Part shown: positions 8,987-16,738 of the stretch, in pieces
Numbering within the stretch: the stretch's first letter is position 1
Layout of the letters: each line of letters begins with the position of its first letter
Source: Paenibacillus sp.
GTDB lineage: Bacteria > Bacillota > Bacilli > Paenibacillales > Paenibacillaceae
Assembly: GCA_017512705.1 (NCBI GenBank)
Contig: JAFWEX010000084.1
Span: forward strand, 186,001-250,000
Direction of reading: 5' to 3'
Length of the DNA stretch: 64,000 nt
Program-made: the position numbers and the translations under genes
Notes under the pieces: generated by a model
What the model was told of the DNA's origin: nothing
The model's input: the letters and a program-made list of their open reading frames with translations, nothing else
Database searches by the model: none

Positions 8987-9089
8987 TATCGTTGTATCCA
9001 TCACGGCCCCTATTGCGCAACCTGTCCCAGACACCCAGAATCCCACCCCTGAAATTATGAAACCTAATGATCACGGATTTGGAACGTAA
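8949..9089 (+). CDS. Small exported pro-peptide, candidate quorum-sensing pheromone (AloP/Phr-like)
   Basis: A 46-codon frame starting inside the regulator gene (38-base overlap, +1 frame). GAGGTG (8933-8938) lies 10 bases before the ATG. The product has a typical signal peptide: MKRK, a hydrophobic core LLIATCSIVVSI, and a probable cleavage after TAPIA. The remainder is a short hydrophilic, proline-rich tail ending KPNDHGFGT. Phr and Alo pro-peptides have this layout and yield a 5-7-residue C-terminal signal. The end DHGFGT resembles, in pattern x-H-G-x-G-x, the Paenibacillus Alo signal SHGRGG as I recall it. Its processing and its role with the overlapping receptor are inferred. Confidence 0.7.
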   Translation: MKRKLTLLIATCSIVVSITAPIAQPVPDTQNPTPEIMKPNDHGFGT

Positions 9090-9105
9090 ATGCGATACGA
9101 AATAA

Positions 9106-9168
9106 GGTTCAGGGGCATAAGCCTGAACCCCAGAACGCTTCTGATTGACTCAGAAGCGTTCTTTTTTT
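9106..9168 (+). terminator. Tandem hairpins ending the receptor/pheromone transcript
   Basis: GGTTCAGG/CCTGAACC (9106-9129) is followed by a perfect 13-bp stem AGAACGCTTCTGA/TCAGAAGCGTTCT (9132-9162) and seven T residues. The second hairpin is a canonical intrinsic terminator. It separates the pair from the Spo0E-like gene. Confidence 0.85.
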
Positions 9169-9249
9169 GCAATAAAATACATCTGTCGTATCTTCGCTCA
9201 ACTATCGATTGGCATAATCAGCTAAAATATGACAAAAGGAGGGGGAGTC

Positions 9250-9420
9250 ATGGATCGTATGGAACTGAGAACACAGATTGAGGACGCGAGACAGCAGCTG
9301 CACCAGGTACAGCTACAATACGGTAGTCTGCTTCATCCTGAAGTGATCCGACATTCTGTAGCACTAGATGACCTCCTGAATCAATATAACCGGACACAAG
9401 TGAAGAAATGGATGAATTAA
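9250..9420 (+). CDS. Spo0E-family aspartyl-phosphate phosphatase (sporulation regulator)
   Basis: A 56-residue helical-hairpin protein with the Spo0E-family core HPEVIRHSVALDDLLNQYN; the S-x-x-L-D motif is at residues 36-40. Family members dephosphorylate Spo0A~P (or act on related response regulators) and so delay sporulation. The ATG at 9250 has a very strong AAAGGAGGGGG upstream; an in-frame earlier start at 9229 would place the ribosome site inside the gene. It follows directly on the putative pheromone system, separated by a terminator. Confidence 0.85.
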   Translation: MDRMELRTQIEDARQQLHQVQLQYGSLLHPEVIRHSVALDDLLNQYNRTQVKKWMN

Positions 9421-9429
9421 AATAGTCTA

Positions 9430-9478
9430 TTTACAATGACGTTTTTGTGTATTATAGTTAGTTACATGAGTAACTAAC
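9430..9478 (+). promoter_or_regulatory. Promoter and operator of the ytrA-like operon
   Basis: TTTACA (9430-9435), 17 bases, TATAGT (9453-9458). A perfect inverted repeat GTTAGTTAC-ATGA-GTAACTAAC (9457-9478) starts on the -10 element and covers the initiation site. A repressor bound there would block the promoter; the GntR/YtrA-type protein encoded next is the obvious candidate. Confidence 0.75.
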
Positions 9479-9573
9479 CAATTAACCAACTAACTGGCCG
9501 TCGAATAATTCAAACGAACTCACGTGAATTCAAAAGCATATCCATTATCATTATGTAAGAAAGTTGGAAACAG

Positions 9574-9954
9574 ATGAAATCGACTTTAGATGAATCGCAA
9601 CCTATTTTTCATCAGATCGCCATGATGATCATGGATGATATTGTGGAAGGTAGATTGAGGGTGGAGGAACAGGTACCCTCAACGAATGAGTTGTCTCGCT
9701 TTTATAATATTAATCCGGCTACGGCACGAAAGGGGCTACAGGAGTTGGTGGACAAAGGCATTATCTATAAACAGCGAGGTGTAGGCATGTTTGTTGCCAA
9801 AGGAGCCAGAGAAGCACTGCTCGTTGAACGGAGACAGCATTTTTACGAAGAATATATCAAGCCTCTACTTGAAGAAGCCAGACGCATTCGTATGGACGAG
9901 GATATGATTATTGATCTAATCCGAGGCAAGAAAGATAAGGAGAGTGAACTATGA
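9574..9954 (+). CDS. ytrA: GntR-family transcriptional repressor, YtrA subfamily
   Basis: A 126-residue regulator: an N-terminal winged helix (residues 1-75, with QIAMMIMDDIVEGRLRVEEQ and the recognition helix region STNELSRFYNINPATARKGL) and a short C-terminal helical dimerisation tail, the minimal layout of the YtrA subfamily. In Bacillus, YtrA represses an ABC-transporter operon induced by cell-wall-active antibiotics. Here it is the first gene of a tightly packed three-gene operon (4-base overlap with the ATPase), with a palindromic operator on its promoter, so autoregulation is likely. Confidence 0.85.
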   Translation: MKSTLDESQPIFHQIAMMIMDDIVEGRLRVEEQVPSTNELSRFYNINPATARKGLQELVDKGIIYKQRGVGMFVAKGAREALLVERRQHFYEEYIKPLLEEARRIRMDEDMIIDLIRGKKDKESEL

Positions 9955-10832
9955 TTCGTATGGAGCACGTAAGTTACAGTTATCAGAAGAATTCCCCAGC
10001 TATACTCAACGAGATCAGTCTGCATGAGAGTGAACCTGTGATCGGGGCTATCTGGGGAAGGAATGGTGCTGGAAAAACGACAATGATGAGTCTGCTCGCA
10101 GGACATAACCGACCTGATCGTGGAACCGTTCAGATTATGGGTCAGAACCCGTACAATAATCTGTCCGCTCAGGGACATCTGTGCTATATCCAGGAGAATC
10201 ATCCACTTGGTAGAAACTGGACGATTCAAGATCTGGTTACCATCGGTTCATATTTCCATTCAAAATGGGATCAGCAGCTTGCCAAGCGACTCATAGACCT
10301 GTTCGAACTACCCTCCAAAAATAAAATCAGCAAATACTCCAAAGGGATGAAGACAGCCGCCCAGATTATTTTGGGTCTATGCAGTAACGCAAGTGTAACG
10401 ATTATGGATGAACCCACGAACGGACTGGATGCTGAGAAAAGAAAACTGTTCTACGAATCCTTACTCGAAACGTATGAAAATAATCCACGTTTGATGCTGA
10501 TATCCACGCATCATATTGAAGAAGTACAGCCTTTGTGTGAAACGCTGATCGTAGTTCATCAAGGGAAGTTGTTATACCATCACCCTATGGATGAAATGCG
10601 CGAACGGGGAATTCTTCTAACAGGGGATGATCGAGATGTTGAGCAAGCTTCACAAGGTGCCCGTATTATCGATACTACTCGTATAGGCACGACCAGCAAA
10701 GTGTTGATAGATGACGTGTATTCACAGGAATGGACGGCTAAGGCGAAGGATCACGGGCTTTCTATTGACAGAGCATCGCTACAGGATTATCTGGTGAATG
10801 TCACTCGGAAGCAAGAGGAGGTGAGTGTATGA
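9951..10832 (+). CDS. ABC transporter ATP-binding protein (YtrB-like)
   Basis: A 293-residue ABC ATPase. Walker A GRNGAGKTT near residue 38, signature-loop variant YSKGMKTAAQI (in place of LSGGQ), Walker B VTIMDEPTNGLD and a switch His in ISTHHIEE. The C-terminal 80 residues form the extension seen in YtrB/YhcH-type exporters. It overlaps the repressor (ATGA) and the membrane protein downstream, so the three are co-translated. The partner is the single membrane protein next to it; the cargo is unknown. Confidence 0.88.
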   Translation: MIRMEHVSYSYQKNSPAILNEISLHESEPVIGAIWGRNGAGKTTMMSLLAGHNRPDRGTVQIMGQNPYNNLSAQGHLCYIQENHPLGRNWTIQDLVTIGSYFHSKWDQQLAKRLIDLFELPSKNKISKYSKGMKTAAQIILGLCSNASVTIMDEPTNGLDAEKRKLFYESLLETYENNPRLMLISTHHIEEVQPLCETLIVVHQGKLLYHHPMDEMRERGILLTGDDRDVEQASQGARIIDTTRIGTTSKVLIDDVYSQEWTAKAKDHGLSIDRASLQDYLVNVTRKQEEVSV

Positions 10833-11527
10833 ATGCAGTAAAAGGAACGAATCGACTGATGCTAGATGACATGCGTCTATATCTGACCATCTTTACTTCT
10901 ATTGCTCTTGGACTGACAGCGATATATATCGCCATTGGCCTATTATTTCATGTTAGTTATTCCTCGCAGTTATTAGGACCCATGTATGGAGGGATATGTG
11001 CTTTTGCTGTTGCAGGTCTGATCACACTCTACCCGGTAGCCATTGGGTTGGGCAGTACTCGAATTCAGTTCATGAAATCATTCTACATGATGGGGGCCTT
11101 CATGGTGGCTGGTACCATGGTCATTCTGCATATCATCTATCTGATCGTTCATCTGCTGAACACAAGAGGAGGGTTAGGGGTTACATTGTTTCAACCCGGG
11201 ATGCTATATTCCTCCCAATATCGTATATTTTCTTACTTGTGGATTGATCTGATGCTTGGTTTTTTGGTTCTCGGTCTGTCCGTTTTCTTAACCGTTTGCT
11301 GGATTCGACTGGGGATGCGTAACTTCCTGATCCTATTGTTTGCCTTTGGTCTGGTTATATCGCTGGTGACAGTATTCACTGATCTAATTGAATTATTGGG
11401 GTGGATCACTAAGGTAGATATGCTGCTCCTGTTTACCGTTCTAGGCTTGATCGGTGGAGCACTGCTTCTGTCAACCTATCCCATGATGAAACATGCACCG
11501 CTTGCACGAAAAAGCAGCAAAGGCTAA
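10829..11527 (+). CDS. ABC transporter membrane subunit of the ytr-like operon
   Basis: A 232-residue integral membrane protein with about six hydrophobic segments (for example FTSIALGLTAIYIAIGLLF, residues 15-33, and LLFTVLGLIGGALLL near 195). It starts within the stop of the ATPase gene. No soluble domain or catalytic motif is present. It probably forms a homodimeric pore with the ATPase, in the manner of small GntR-linked exporters. Its sequence is not one I can assign to a named family. Confidence 0.75.
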   Translation: MNAVKGTNRLMLDDMRLYLTIFTSIALGLTAIYIAIGLLFHVSYSSQLLGPMYGGICAFAVAGLITLYPVAIGLGSTRIQFMKSFYMMGAFMVAGTMVILHIIYLIVHLLNTRGGLGVTLFQPGMLYSSQYRIFSYLWIDLMLGFLVLGLSVFLTVCWIRLGMRNFLILLFAFGLVISLVTVFTDLIELLGWITKVDMLLLFTVLGLIGGALLLSTYPMMKHAPLARKSSKG

Positions 11528-11603
11528 GCATAATCCAGTTAAGGTTCTTTCATAAAAAATGCAAAGTGGTCAGATCGTGATAAGGAAAGCATATTCAGTG
11601 GTG

Positions 11604-11640
11604 AAAAAAACACGAGGGAGATATACTCGCCTCGTGTTTT
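11604..11640. terminator. Bidirectional terminator between convergent genes
   Basis: ACACGAGG (11610-11617) pairs with CCTCGTGT (11630-11637), flanked by seven A residues on one side and TTTT on the other, so it works in both directions. Confidence 0.75.
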
Positions 11641-11652
11641 GGTATTGTTGTG

Positions 11653-12168
11653 TTATGCCTGAGCCTGCGGTCTGAAACCTTCCTCTTGAAGATATTCACC
11701 AGCTTCGCCTCGTGATTCAAAAGCCATCTCCAGATCCTGACCGGCATAGACACACCACATGTCATTATCATATTTTAATGTGAGCGTGTGTCCCTCGTCA
11801 TTGATCCACACTCCGCCGCCTGAGGAAAGTGTAATGGGAACAGATTTCTTCTCGGCTGGAACTTGTTCAACCGCATCAGCTGCGTCTGGGTTGTGGGACA
11901 TGGCTTCAATCGTTGCATCCAGCAATGTGCGTAGATCGGCCTCAGAATAATCACGGATGTTAACGAACCCTTTGGCGTCCGTCTCGTAGTTCGGCAAGAG
12001 TCCTGCATAGATATAACCGTTACCGTTCGGATGAATATGGAGTGCCACAATCTTTTTCTCATAGGCACTGTCCTCGTAGTGGAAATTCACACGCCCCAGA
12101 GAAACATTTTTGCGTTGTAGCTGAGGGTAAGATTCCAGAATTTCAAGCTTTTGTTCAACGTTAAGCAT
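11653..12168 (-). CDS. Conserved hypothetical cytoplasmic protein
   Basis: A 171-residue acidic protein with no signal peptide or membrane segment. The N-terminal half has a helix (LNVEQKLEILESYPQLQ) and beta strands (NFHYEDSAYEKKIVALHIHPNGNGYIYAGL shape); the C-terminal part ends in a short helix (ESRGEAGEYLQEEGF). I do not recognise the family. A AGGAGGCAC ribosome site precedes the ATG. It is a single gene with its own terminator. Confidence 0.7.
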   Translation of the reverse strand: MLNVEQKLEILESYPQLQRKNVSLGRVNFHYEDSAYEKKIVALHIHPNGNGYIYAGLLPNYETDAKGFVNIRDYSEADLRTLLDATIEAMSHNPDAADAVEQVPAEKKSVPITLSSGGGVWINDEGHTLTLKYDNDMWCVYAGQDLEMAFESRGEAGEYLQEEGFRPQAQA

Positions 12169-12546
12169 ATGTGCCTCCTGTTACTAGTTAGGTAGTGGGA
12201 TTATACCACAGGTGAAGTCTGGAAACATCCTGTCCATGAAGGTAGCGTGGTACGAACGCACCTCTTTATCATGACCCTTATGATCCTGTGAATAAACGTT
12301 GGCTTCACGGGCAGCGGATATCAGGCATTTGTTCTGTTACTCCATACCAGATCATCCCCCGGAGGAAGCTGATCCTCAATATGGATGCTAAGCTCTAATC
12401 TCTATAATACGGGATACATTTCTCTTCACTTCTGACACAGACCTGCCATGCCCTCCCTCTATATCGACGGTTACAGGCAAATTCACACTCCTGATAATAC
12501 GTTCCAGGTTCCTTTATAAAATAAAATGACGCTGATGCTGTCAATC
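12169..12546. other. Intergenic region with no clear feature
   Basis: About 378 bases between two minus-strand genes. One imperfect hairpin (GGTAGCGT/ACGCACC near 12240-12262) contains GTGGTAC, which superficially recalls a T-box, but the conserved core and terminator are absent. A TATAAT-like string lies near 12405. I see nothing else. Confidence 0.4.
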
Positions 12547-13599
12547 TTACTGTAAAGAAACTTGTCTCTCATGCTGAAGTAGCCAATTTTTACGTGTTAA
12601 TCCGCCTCCATAACCGCCTAATTCACCACTTGCATTAATTACACGATGACATGGGATGACAATGGCCAGTTGATTGGCTCCGTTCGCTTGTGCTACTGCT
12701 CGGCAAGCAGACGGTTTTCCAACAGTGCTCGCTATCTCTTGATAGGATCTCGTTTCTCCAGCTGGAATGGCTAATAATGCTTCCCAGACCTGTTTTTGAA
12801 ATGGTGTTCCTAAACAGAACAACGCTGTGTCGAACGCTGTCCTTTTGCCGTCGAAATATTCAGTTAACTCCCGTTCAATGGATTGGATCGGTGGTGTTAT
12901 ACCAGGTACAATCGCAGATTTGGTCCTCTTACGCAAGCGCTCCACTTCGCGTTCCAGCCCTCTGCGGTCAATGAATTCAAGTAAATATAAGGCCTTCTCA
13001 TCGGCAACAGCCATCATGGGGCCAAGGCGGGTATCGATCCAGGCTGCCTTCAGTATTCGTTCCTCATCTATCTGTGTAGGTGCAGCTCCCATAATCCGCG
13101 AAAATGCATCTCGAAACCCACTGCTGGATTCATATCCGGTCGAGAGCTGGCTATCAATGACAGTGCGTCCTGAACGAATATGTTTTAGAGCCAGTCCCAT
13201 TCGCCGAGCCCGTGCGTACTCGACAAAGGTCATGCCAAATCTTTTTTTGAACTGACGACGAGCCGTAGATTCATCAATAGATAATGCCCGAAAATCCTGC
13301 CCTTTCCAGCGTTTTTCTGGCTCCTTCTCGACAGCCTCCACCAGCATGCGAACCACATCCGAAACATGATTGGGATGAGATAAAGGCCGGCATCGTTGAC
13401 ACGGGCGGAATGAGGCAAGCAGGGCTTGCTGAGCGGTTTGGTAAAACTCGCAGTTCTCAAATTTGGGTTTTCGCGCCGGGCAGGTAGGACGGCAGAATAC
13501 TCCAGTTGTTTTGACCCCTACATAAAATAAACCTTCGTATTCTGAATCTTTGGCTACCAGCGCCTGATAATATTTTTCTTTTAGATCCTGAGAGATCAT
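12547..13599 (-). CDS. ada: Ada-type bifunctional DNA alkylation repair protein / regulator
   Basis: A 350-residue three-part protein: N-terminal Ada zinc domain with Cys36, Cys40, Cys67 and Cys70 (one accepts methyl from phosphotriesters), a central AraC-type HTH (about 80-170, SIDESTARRQFKKRFGMTF), and a C-terminal O6-methylguanine-DNA methyltransferase with the acceptor Cys near 317 in IPCHRV. Methylation of the N-terminal Cys turns Ada into an activator of the adaptive response. Many Bacillus split this into AdaA and AdaB; here it is fused. A GTG at 13608 is only one base from the AAGGA site, so the ATG at 13599 is preferred. Confidence 0.93.
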   Translation of the reverse strand: MISQDLKEKYYQALVAKDSEYEGLFYVGVKTTGVFCRPTCPARKPKFENCEFYQTAQQALLASFRPCQRCRPLSHPNHVSDVVRMLVEAVEKEPEKRWKGQDFRALSIDESTARRQFKKRFGMTFVEYARARRMGLALKHIRSGRTVIDSQLSTGYESSSGFRDAFSRIMGAAPTQIDEERILKAAWIDTRLGPMMAVADEKALYLLEFIDRRGLEREVERLRKRTKSAIVPGITPPIQSIERELTEYFDGKRTAFDTALFCLGTPFQKQVWEALLAIPAGETRSYQEIASTVGKPSACRAVAQANGANQLAIVIPCHRVINASGELGGYGGGLTRKNWLLQHERQVSLQ

Positions 13600-13853
13600 A
13601 AGTCGCACGTCCTTACTTCAGTAGAGTCATTATCTTACTTTCTATTATAGGTCAGGATTACACATTCCATCGCCGAAATTCAGGCATCGATTCTGATTAT
13701 GAAGGGATCGGAATAACAGTTACATTCTGAATTCTTGAACTAATTTACATATTATGGAGGTTCGTGAGGGAGAATATAGTGTAGTGATGAATAAGGCTTA
13801 CTTCGAAGTCATTAAGAGAAGAGGGCAAGAAGATTGAAGGGAGAAGATACCGT

Positions 13854-14432
13854 ATGAATCAAATGAACATCAAGAAATCTGTATTGTATACAGCTGTGTT
13901 GTGTATGATCCTTGTCATTAGCGCCTGTGGCGCCAAAAATAATAAAGAGTCTGTTCAGGAGCATGCATACCCGCAGTCCAAGCAACCCATCGAGGAAGCT
14001 GGACAAGACTCTGTGCCTAATGCGGAGGCTAAGAACAACAATGATCAAAATAACGCAAAAGATGAGGAAGGCAAAATGGAGACGCAGTCTAGTACTGCGG
14101 CATCGTCCAAGGAGATTGACATTGTTATTGATCAATCGGATAAACCGATCAAGGGCAACAGTTTTGATTTTGCGATCAAAAGTGTACCTGAGGGGTATAC
14201 ATTAACGGAAATGCACTGGACATCAAACACAGTGACAATCGTGAATTCCTTACAGGAAGCGATTGAGCATGGAAAGAACGGAGAAGATGGTTTTTATTTT
14301 AGCGGCAATGGACAGTTCTCAGGCTTTATCTATTCGGACGAGATGAAGGGTGAGCGCGGGAAAGCCACATTTGTATTCACCAATGATGAGGGTAACATGC
14401 TCATGTCCGAGAAGGAAATTAAGTTGAAGTAA
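13854..14432 (+). CDS. Lipoprotein of unknown function
   Basis: A 192-residue lipoprotein. The signal peptide ends in the lipobox VISAC (lipidated Cys25), followed by a 70-residue low-complexity, Asn/Gln/Glu/Lys-rich linker and a C-terminal beta-rich domain of about 90 residues (EIDIVIDQSDKPIKGNSF to the end). Probably membrane-anchored and exposed outside. No known domain is recognised. The ribosome site is GAAGGGAGAAG. Confidence 0.75.
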   Translation: MNQMNIKKSVLYTAVLCMILVISACGAKNNKESVQEHAYPQSKQPIEEAGQDSVPNAEAKNNNDQNNAKDEEGKMETQSSTAASSKEIDIVIDQSDKPIKGNSFDFAIKSVPEGYTLTEMHWTSNTVTIVNSLQEAIEHGKNGEDGFYFSGNGQFSGFIYSDEMKGERGKATFVFTNDEGNMLMSEKEIKLK

Positions 14433-14522
14433 ACATGGTGCTCCTCAGGAGACGGAGATCCACATACACCACCTTTGTACGGTTGAAAATACAGTTGAGA
14501 AAAAAGTTGAAAATAAAACGGG

Positions 14523-14548
14523 AAAAGCAGCCTTTTGGGCTGCTTTTT
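14523..14548. terminator. Bidirectional terminator
   Basis: AAAAGCAGCC-TTTT-GGGCTGCTTTTT, a 9-10 bp stem with a four-base loop and T-run, between the lipoprotein gene and the convergent CdsA-like gene. Confidence 0.85.
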
Positions 14549-14613
14549 AGGTATGCTTCTGCACCATTACTTCTGTGGAAGGTAATTTGGCCATGATAAC
14601 GGATCTGTTGCTT

Positions 14614-15555
14614 TTACATAAATTCAAAGAAATAACGAACCACGTGGAACATGACTGGCGAGGTGTAGGTTAGACTATCCACCCGACTGAGATAACTCTC
14701 TTTAAGTTCATCCGACTTGTTGTCATCCCCGATTAATAGATCACGTTTCAGCACGGACACGGTGAGGCTGCCGAAGAATCCGGCCAGGCTGATCAATGCC
14801 CCGATGAACAACGAGAATGGCCAATCAAAAGGCGTTAAGTAAGGATGAATGGAATAGGAGGCTGCCGTCGTGACAAGGAATGCACACACAAATCCTTCCC
14901 ATGTGAGAAAAGGATTCGCTGTAGGCACCACCTTTCGGTTGCCCCAATACAGAGATATCAGATAGTGCACCACATCATTAAGCTGCGTTAACACGACGAG
15001 AAAGAGTACCAGCTTCGCTCCGTACTCCGGCGTGGCAAATGGGAAATAAGCCAGATGGCTAAGTCCAAATACCATCAGCATAAGACCCCACTGTGTGGAG
15101 CTGACACTGCGCAGGAAACCGATAGTTCCTTTGTTAATCAGTCGCGGCATGGGCAAGAACAGAAATACATAGAGTGGAATAAAGACGATAAACATGCCAT
15201 ACCATCCAATGTAAATCCAGTAAAATTGCACTGGAATCGCAAGATATGCCCATAGAAACAGACGGCGGTCGGCCTTGCGTGTGTTGCGGATCATGGAGAA
15301 ATACTCTTTCAGTGAGAAAAAAGCAAGAACCATGAGTGAAATGAGGGAAACAATAGGGTTAAACAAGGTAGCGAGGCAAAAGATAACCAGCATGCCCCAC
15401 CAGGTTTTGATTTTGGTTCCGATGCCCGAATAATCCTTATCTGGTTGCAGTCTAGCAATTACTTTATACACAATATGAATAACAAGTAAGGCTGCAAAGA
15501 TCAGGGTTAGTGTGAATAGGGAACTGCTCATGTATGAGATCACCTGCTTATTCAT
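14614..15555 (-). CDS. Phosphatidate cytidylyltransferase family protein (CdsA-like)
   Basis: A 313-residue polytopic membrane protein with about eight hydrophobic segments. The C-terminal region contains a CdsA-like signature, SVLKRD...DELKESYLSRVDSLTY, matching the S-x-x-K-R-D...L...D-R-x-D family pattern, though with Ser for the usual His-Gly-Gly stretch. CdsA makes CDP-diacylglycerol from phosphatidate and CTP. This copy lies outside the usual frr-cdsA-dxr context and has a degenerate signature, so it is probably an accessory paralogue. It is divergent from the cysteine-peptidase-like gene at 15622. Confidence 0.75.
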   Translation of the reverse strand: MNKQVISYMSSSLFTLTLIFAALLVIHIVYKVIARLQPDKDYSGIGTKIKTWWGMLVIFCLATLFNPIVSLISLMVLAFFSLKEYFSMIRNTRKADRRLFLWAYLAIPVQFYWIYIGWYGMFIVFIPLYVFLFLPMPRLINKGTIGFLRSVSSTQWGLMLMVFGLSHLAYFPFATPEYGAKLVLFLVVLTQLNDVVHYLISLYWGNRKVVPTANPFLTWEGFVCAFLVTTAASYSIHPYLTPFDWPFSLFIGALISLAGFFGSLTVSVLKRDLLIGDDNKSDELKESYLSRVDSLTYTSPVMFHVVRYFFEFM

Positions 15556-15621
15556 TGTGACATTCCATTATAGGATACTATGTTATTATGAAGGAATAGT
15601 GACAACTTGATAAGGGGAAAT

Positions 15622-16200
15622 ATGAGGATGACTGATAAACGATCCATTTATATTTTGCTGACGAATACAGGGACGTTGTTCACGAGAGTGATCCAGAGCT
15701 ACACCAGAGCGCCGTATAACCACGCCTCCATCTCGTTTGACCGGGAATTAACGGAATTGTACAGCTTTGGACGCAAACATCCGAGCAATCCGCTGAATGG
15801 CGGGTTTGTGAAGGAAGATATCCAGACCGGTACTTACAGTAAGTATCCCAATACGACATGTGTCATCTATGAGCTTCAGGTTACAGAGCGTGAAGTGGAA
15901 AAAATGAAGCGTGTGCTGCACATCTTCATTCGCAGCCGTCAGAAATATATGTACAATCTTCTAGGTGTGATTGGAATTACGCTTAAGGAGCCGGTGGAGT
16001 TCAGCAACTCCTATTTTTGCTCCCAGTTCGTAGCCGAGATTCTGCAACGCTCAGGGATCAAGCTGTGGGACAAGCTACCTGCACTGGTAACCCCGGACGA
16101 TTTTCGCCAATGTGAGCAGCTGAAGCTGGTATATGAGGGGATGCTCCGAAATTACAAACTTGAACAGAATGGTGAAGATTCGAGCTTTAACCGGTATTGA
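15622..16200 (+). CDS. YiiX/NlpC-P60-like permuted papain-fold protein
   Basis: A 192-residue protein with the arrangement of permuted NlpC/P60 (YiiX/YycO-like) cysteine hydrolases: a His in YNHASISFD near residue 35 and the presumed nucleophile Cys in NSYFCSQFVAEIL near 134. It has no signal peptide. Relatives cleave amide or ester bonds of lipids or peptides; the substrate here is unknown. Start choice: AAGGGGA (15612-15618) allows the ATG at 15622 or 15628; a TTG at 15607 precedes the ribosome site. It is divergent from the CdsA-like gene, which may hint at a membrane-lipid role. Confidence 0.75.
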   Translation: MRMTDKRSIYILLTNTGTLFTRVIQSYTRAPYNHASISFDRELTELYSFGRKHPSNPLNGGFVKEDIQTGTYSKYPNTTCVIYELQVTEREVEKMKRVLHIFIRSRQKYMYNLLGVIGITLKEPVEFSNSYFCSQFVAEILQRSGIKLWDKLPALVTPDDFRQCEQLKLVYEGMLRNYKLEQNGEDSSFNRY

Positions 16201-16323
16201 TGCGTCCAGACTTTAATAATCCTCGGTGTTATACGTCAAAAACCTTTAGTCCTCGGCACATAGAAGGTTCACTTCTGACCCAGACCTATCAGTAATATAA
16301 TTTAGCGGAGGAGGTTCTTTTTA

Positions 16324-16491
16324 TTAAAATAGTTTTTCAAGAACACCTCCCAATTTGTAACCTAGACCGTAAGAACCCTCAACTATAGATGAAAGGCTCT
16401 TTATACAAATCTCGACCGCTTTAAAGATGATAATTCCTATTACAGGAATTATTATAGGCAGAGAGAATTTGGCTAACCTGTCCCAATTCAT
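16324..16491 (-). CDS. Small hydrophobic 55-residue peptide
   Basis: A 55-codon frame with an excellent ribosome site, AAAGGAGGT, 7 bases before the ATG at 16491. The product starts MNWDRLAKF, then has one strongly hydrophobic segment rich in Ile (LPIIIPVIGIIIF, residues 11-23, extending to about 31) and a Gly-rich amphipathic tail (YGLGYKLGGVLEKLF). It is a probable single-span membrane peptide. A candidate -10 (TATACT) lies about 50 bases upstream. Small peptides of this kind include toxins, leaderless bacteriocins and membrane regulators; I cannot choose. The stop lies within an inverted repeat (GGAGG..TTCTT/AAGAACCTCC). Confidence 0.55.
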   Translation of the reverse strand: MNWDRLAKFSLPIIIPVIGIIIFKAVEICIKSLSSIVEGSYGLGYKLGGVLEKLF

Positions 16492-16738
16492 ATGTCATTA
16501 CCTCCTTTTCTTCTTAAACTTTAATAAGACTACATAAGTATAGTCGAGTTTATTGAAAAAGCTTAATTGTATTATAGAAAAACATCACATTTTAACATCA
16601 CATAAATGCGCCTTTTTGGGTAAAGTTGTAAATAGGTATACCGACGTTTTATACTCAAATAGATACACATAGTCCATGGTTCGTTCATTATATGAACATA
16701 TCTATTCACTTTTTTCACGGAGAGGATGTAGAAGCGGC

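Noticed and set aside
9090-9281. A 63-codon plus-strand frame after the pheromone gene
   Set aside because: It runs through both terminator hairpins and into the Spo0E-like gene's ribosome site, with no Shine-Dalgarno of its own.
12240-12262. GTGGTAC-containing hairpin resembling a T-box core
   Set aside because: The conserved ACCGCG is absent, there is no downstream terminator, and no gene on that strand follows at a suitable distance.
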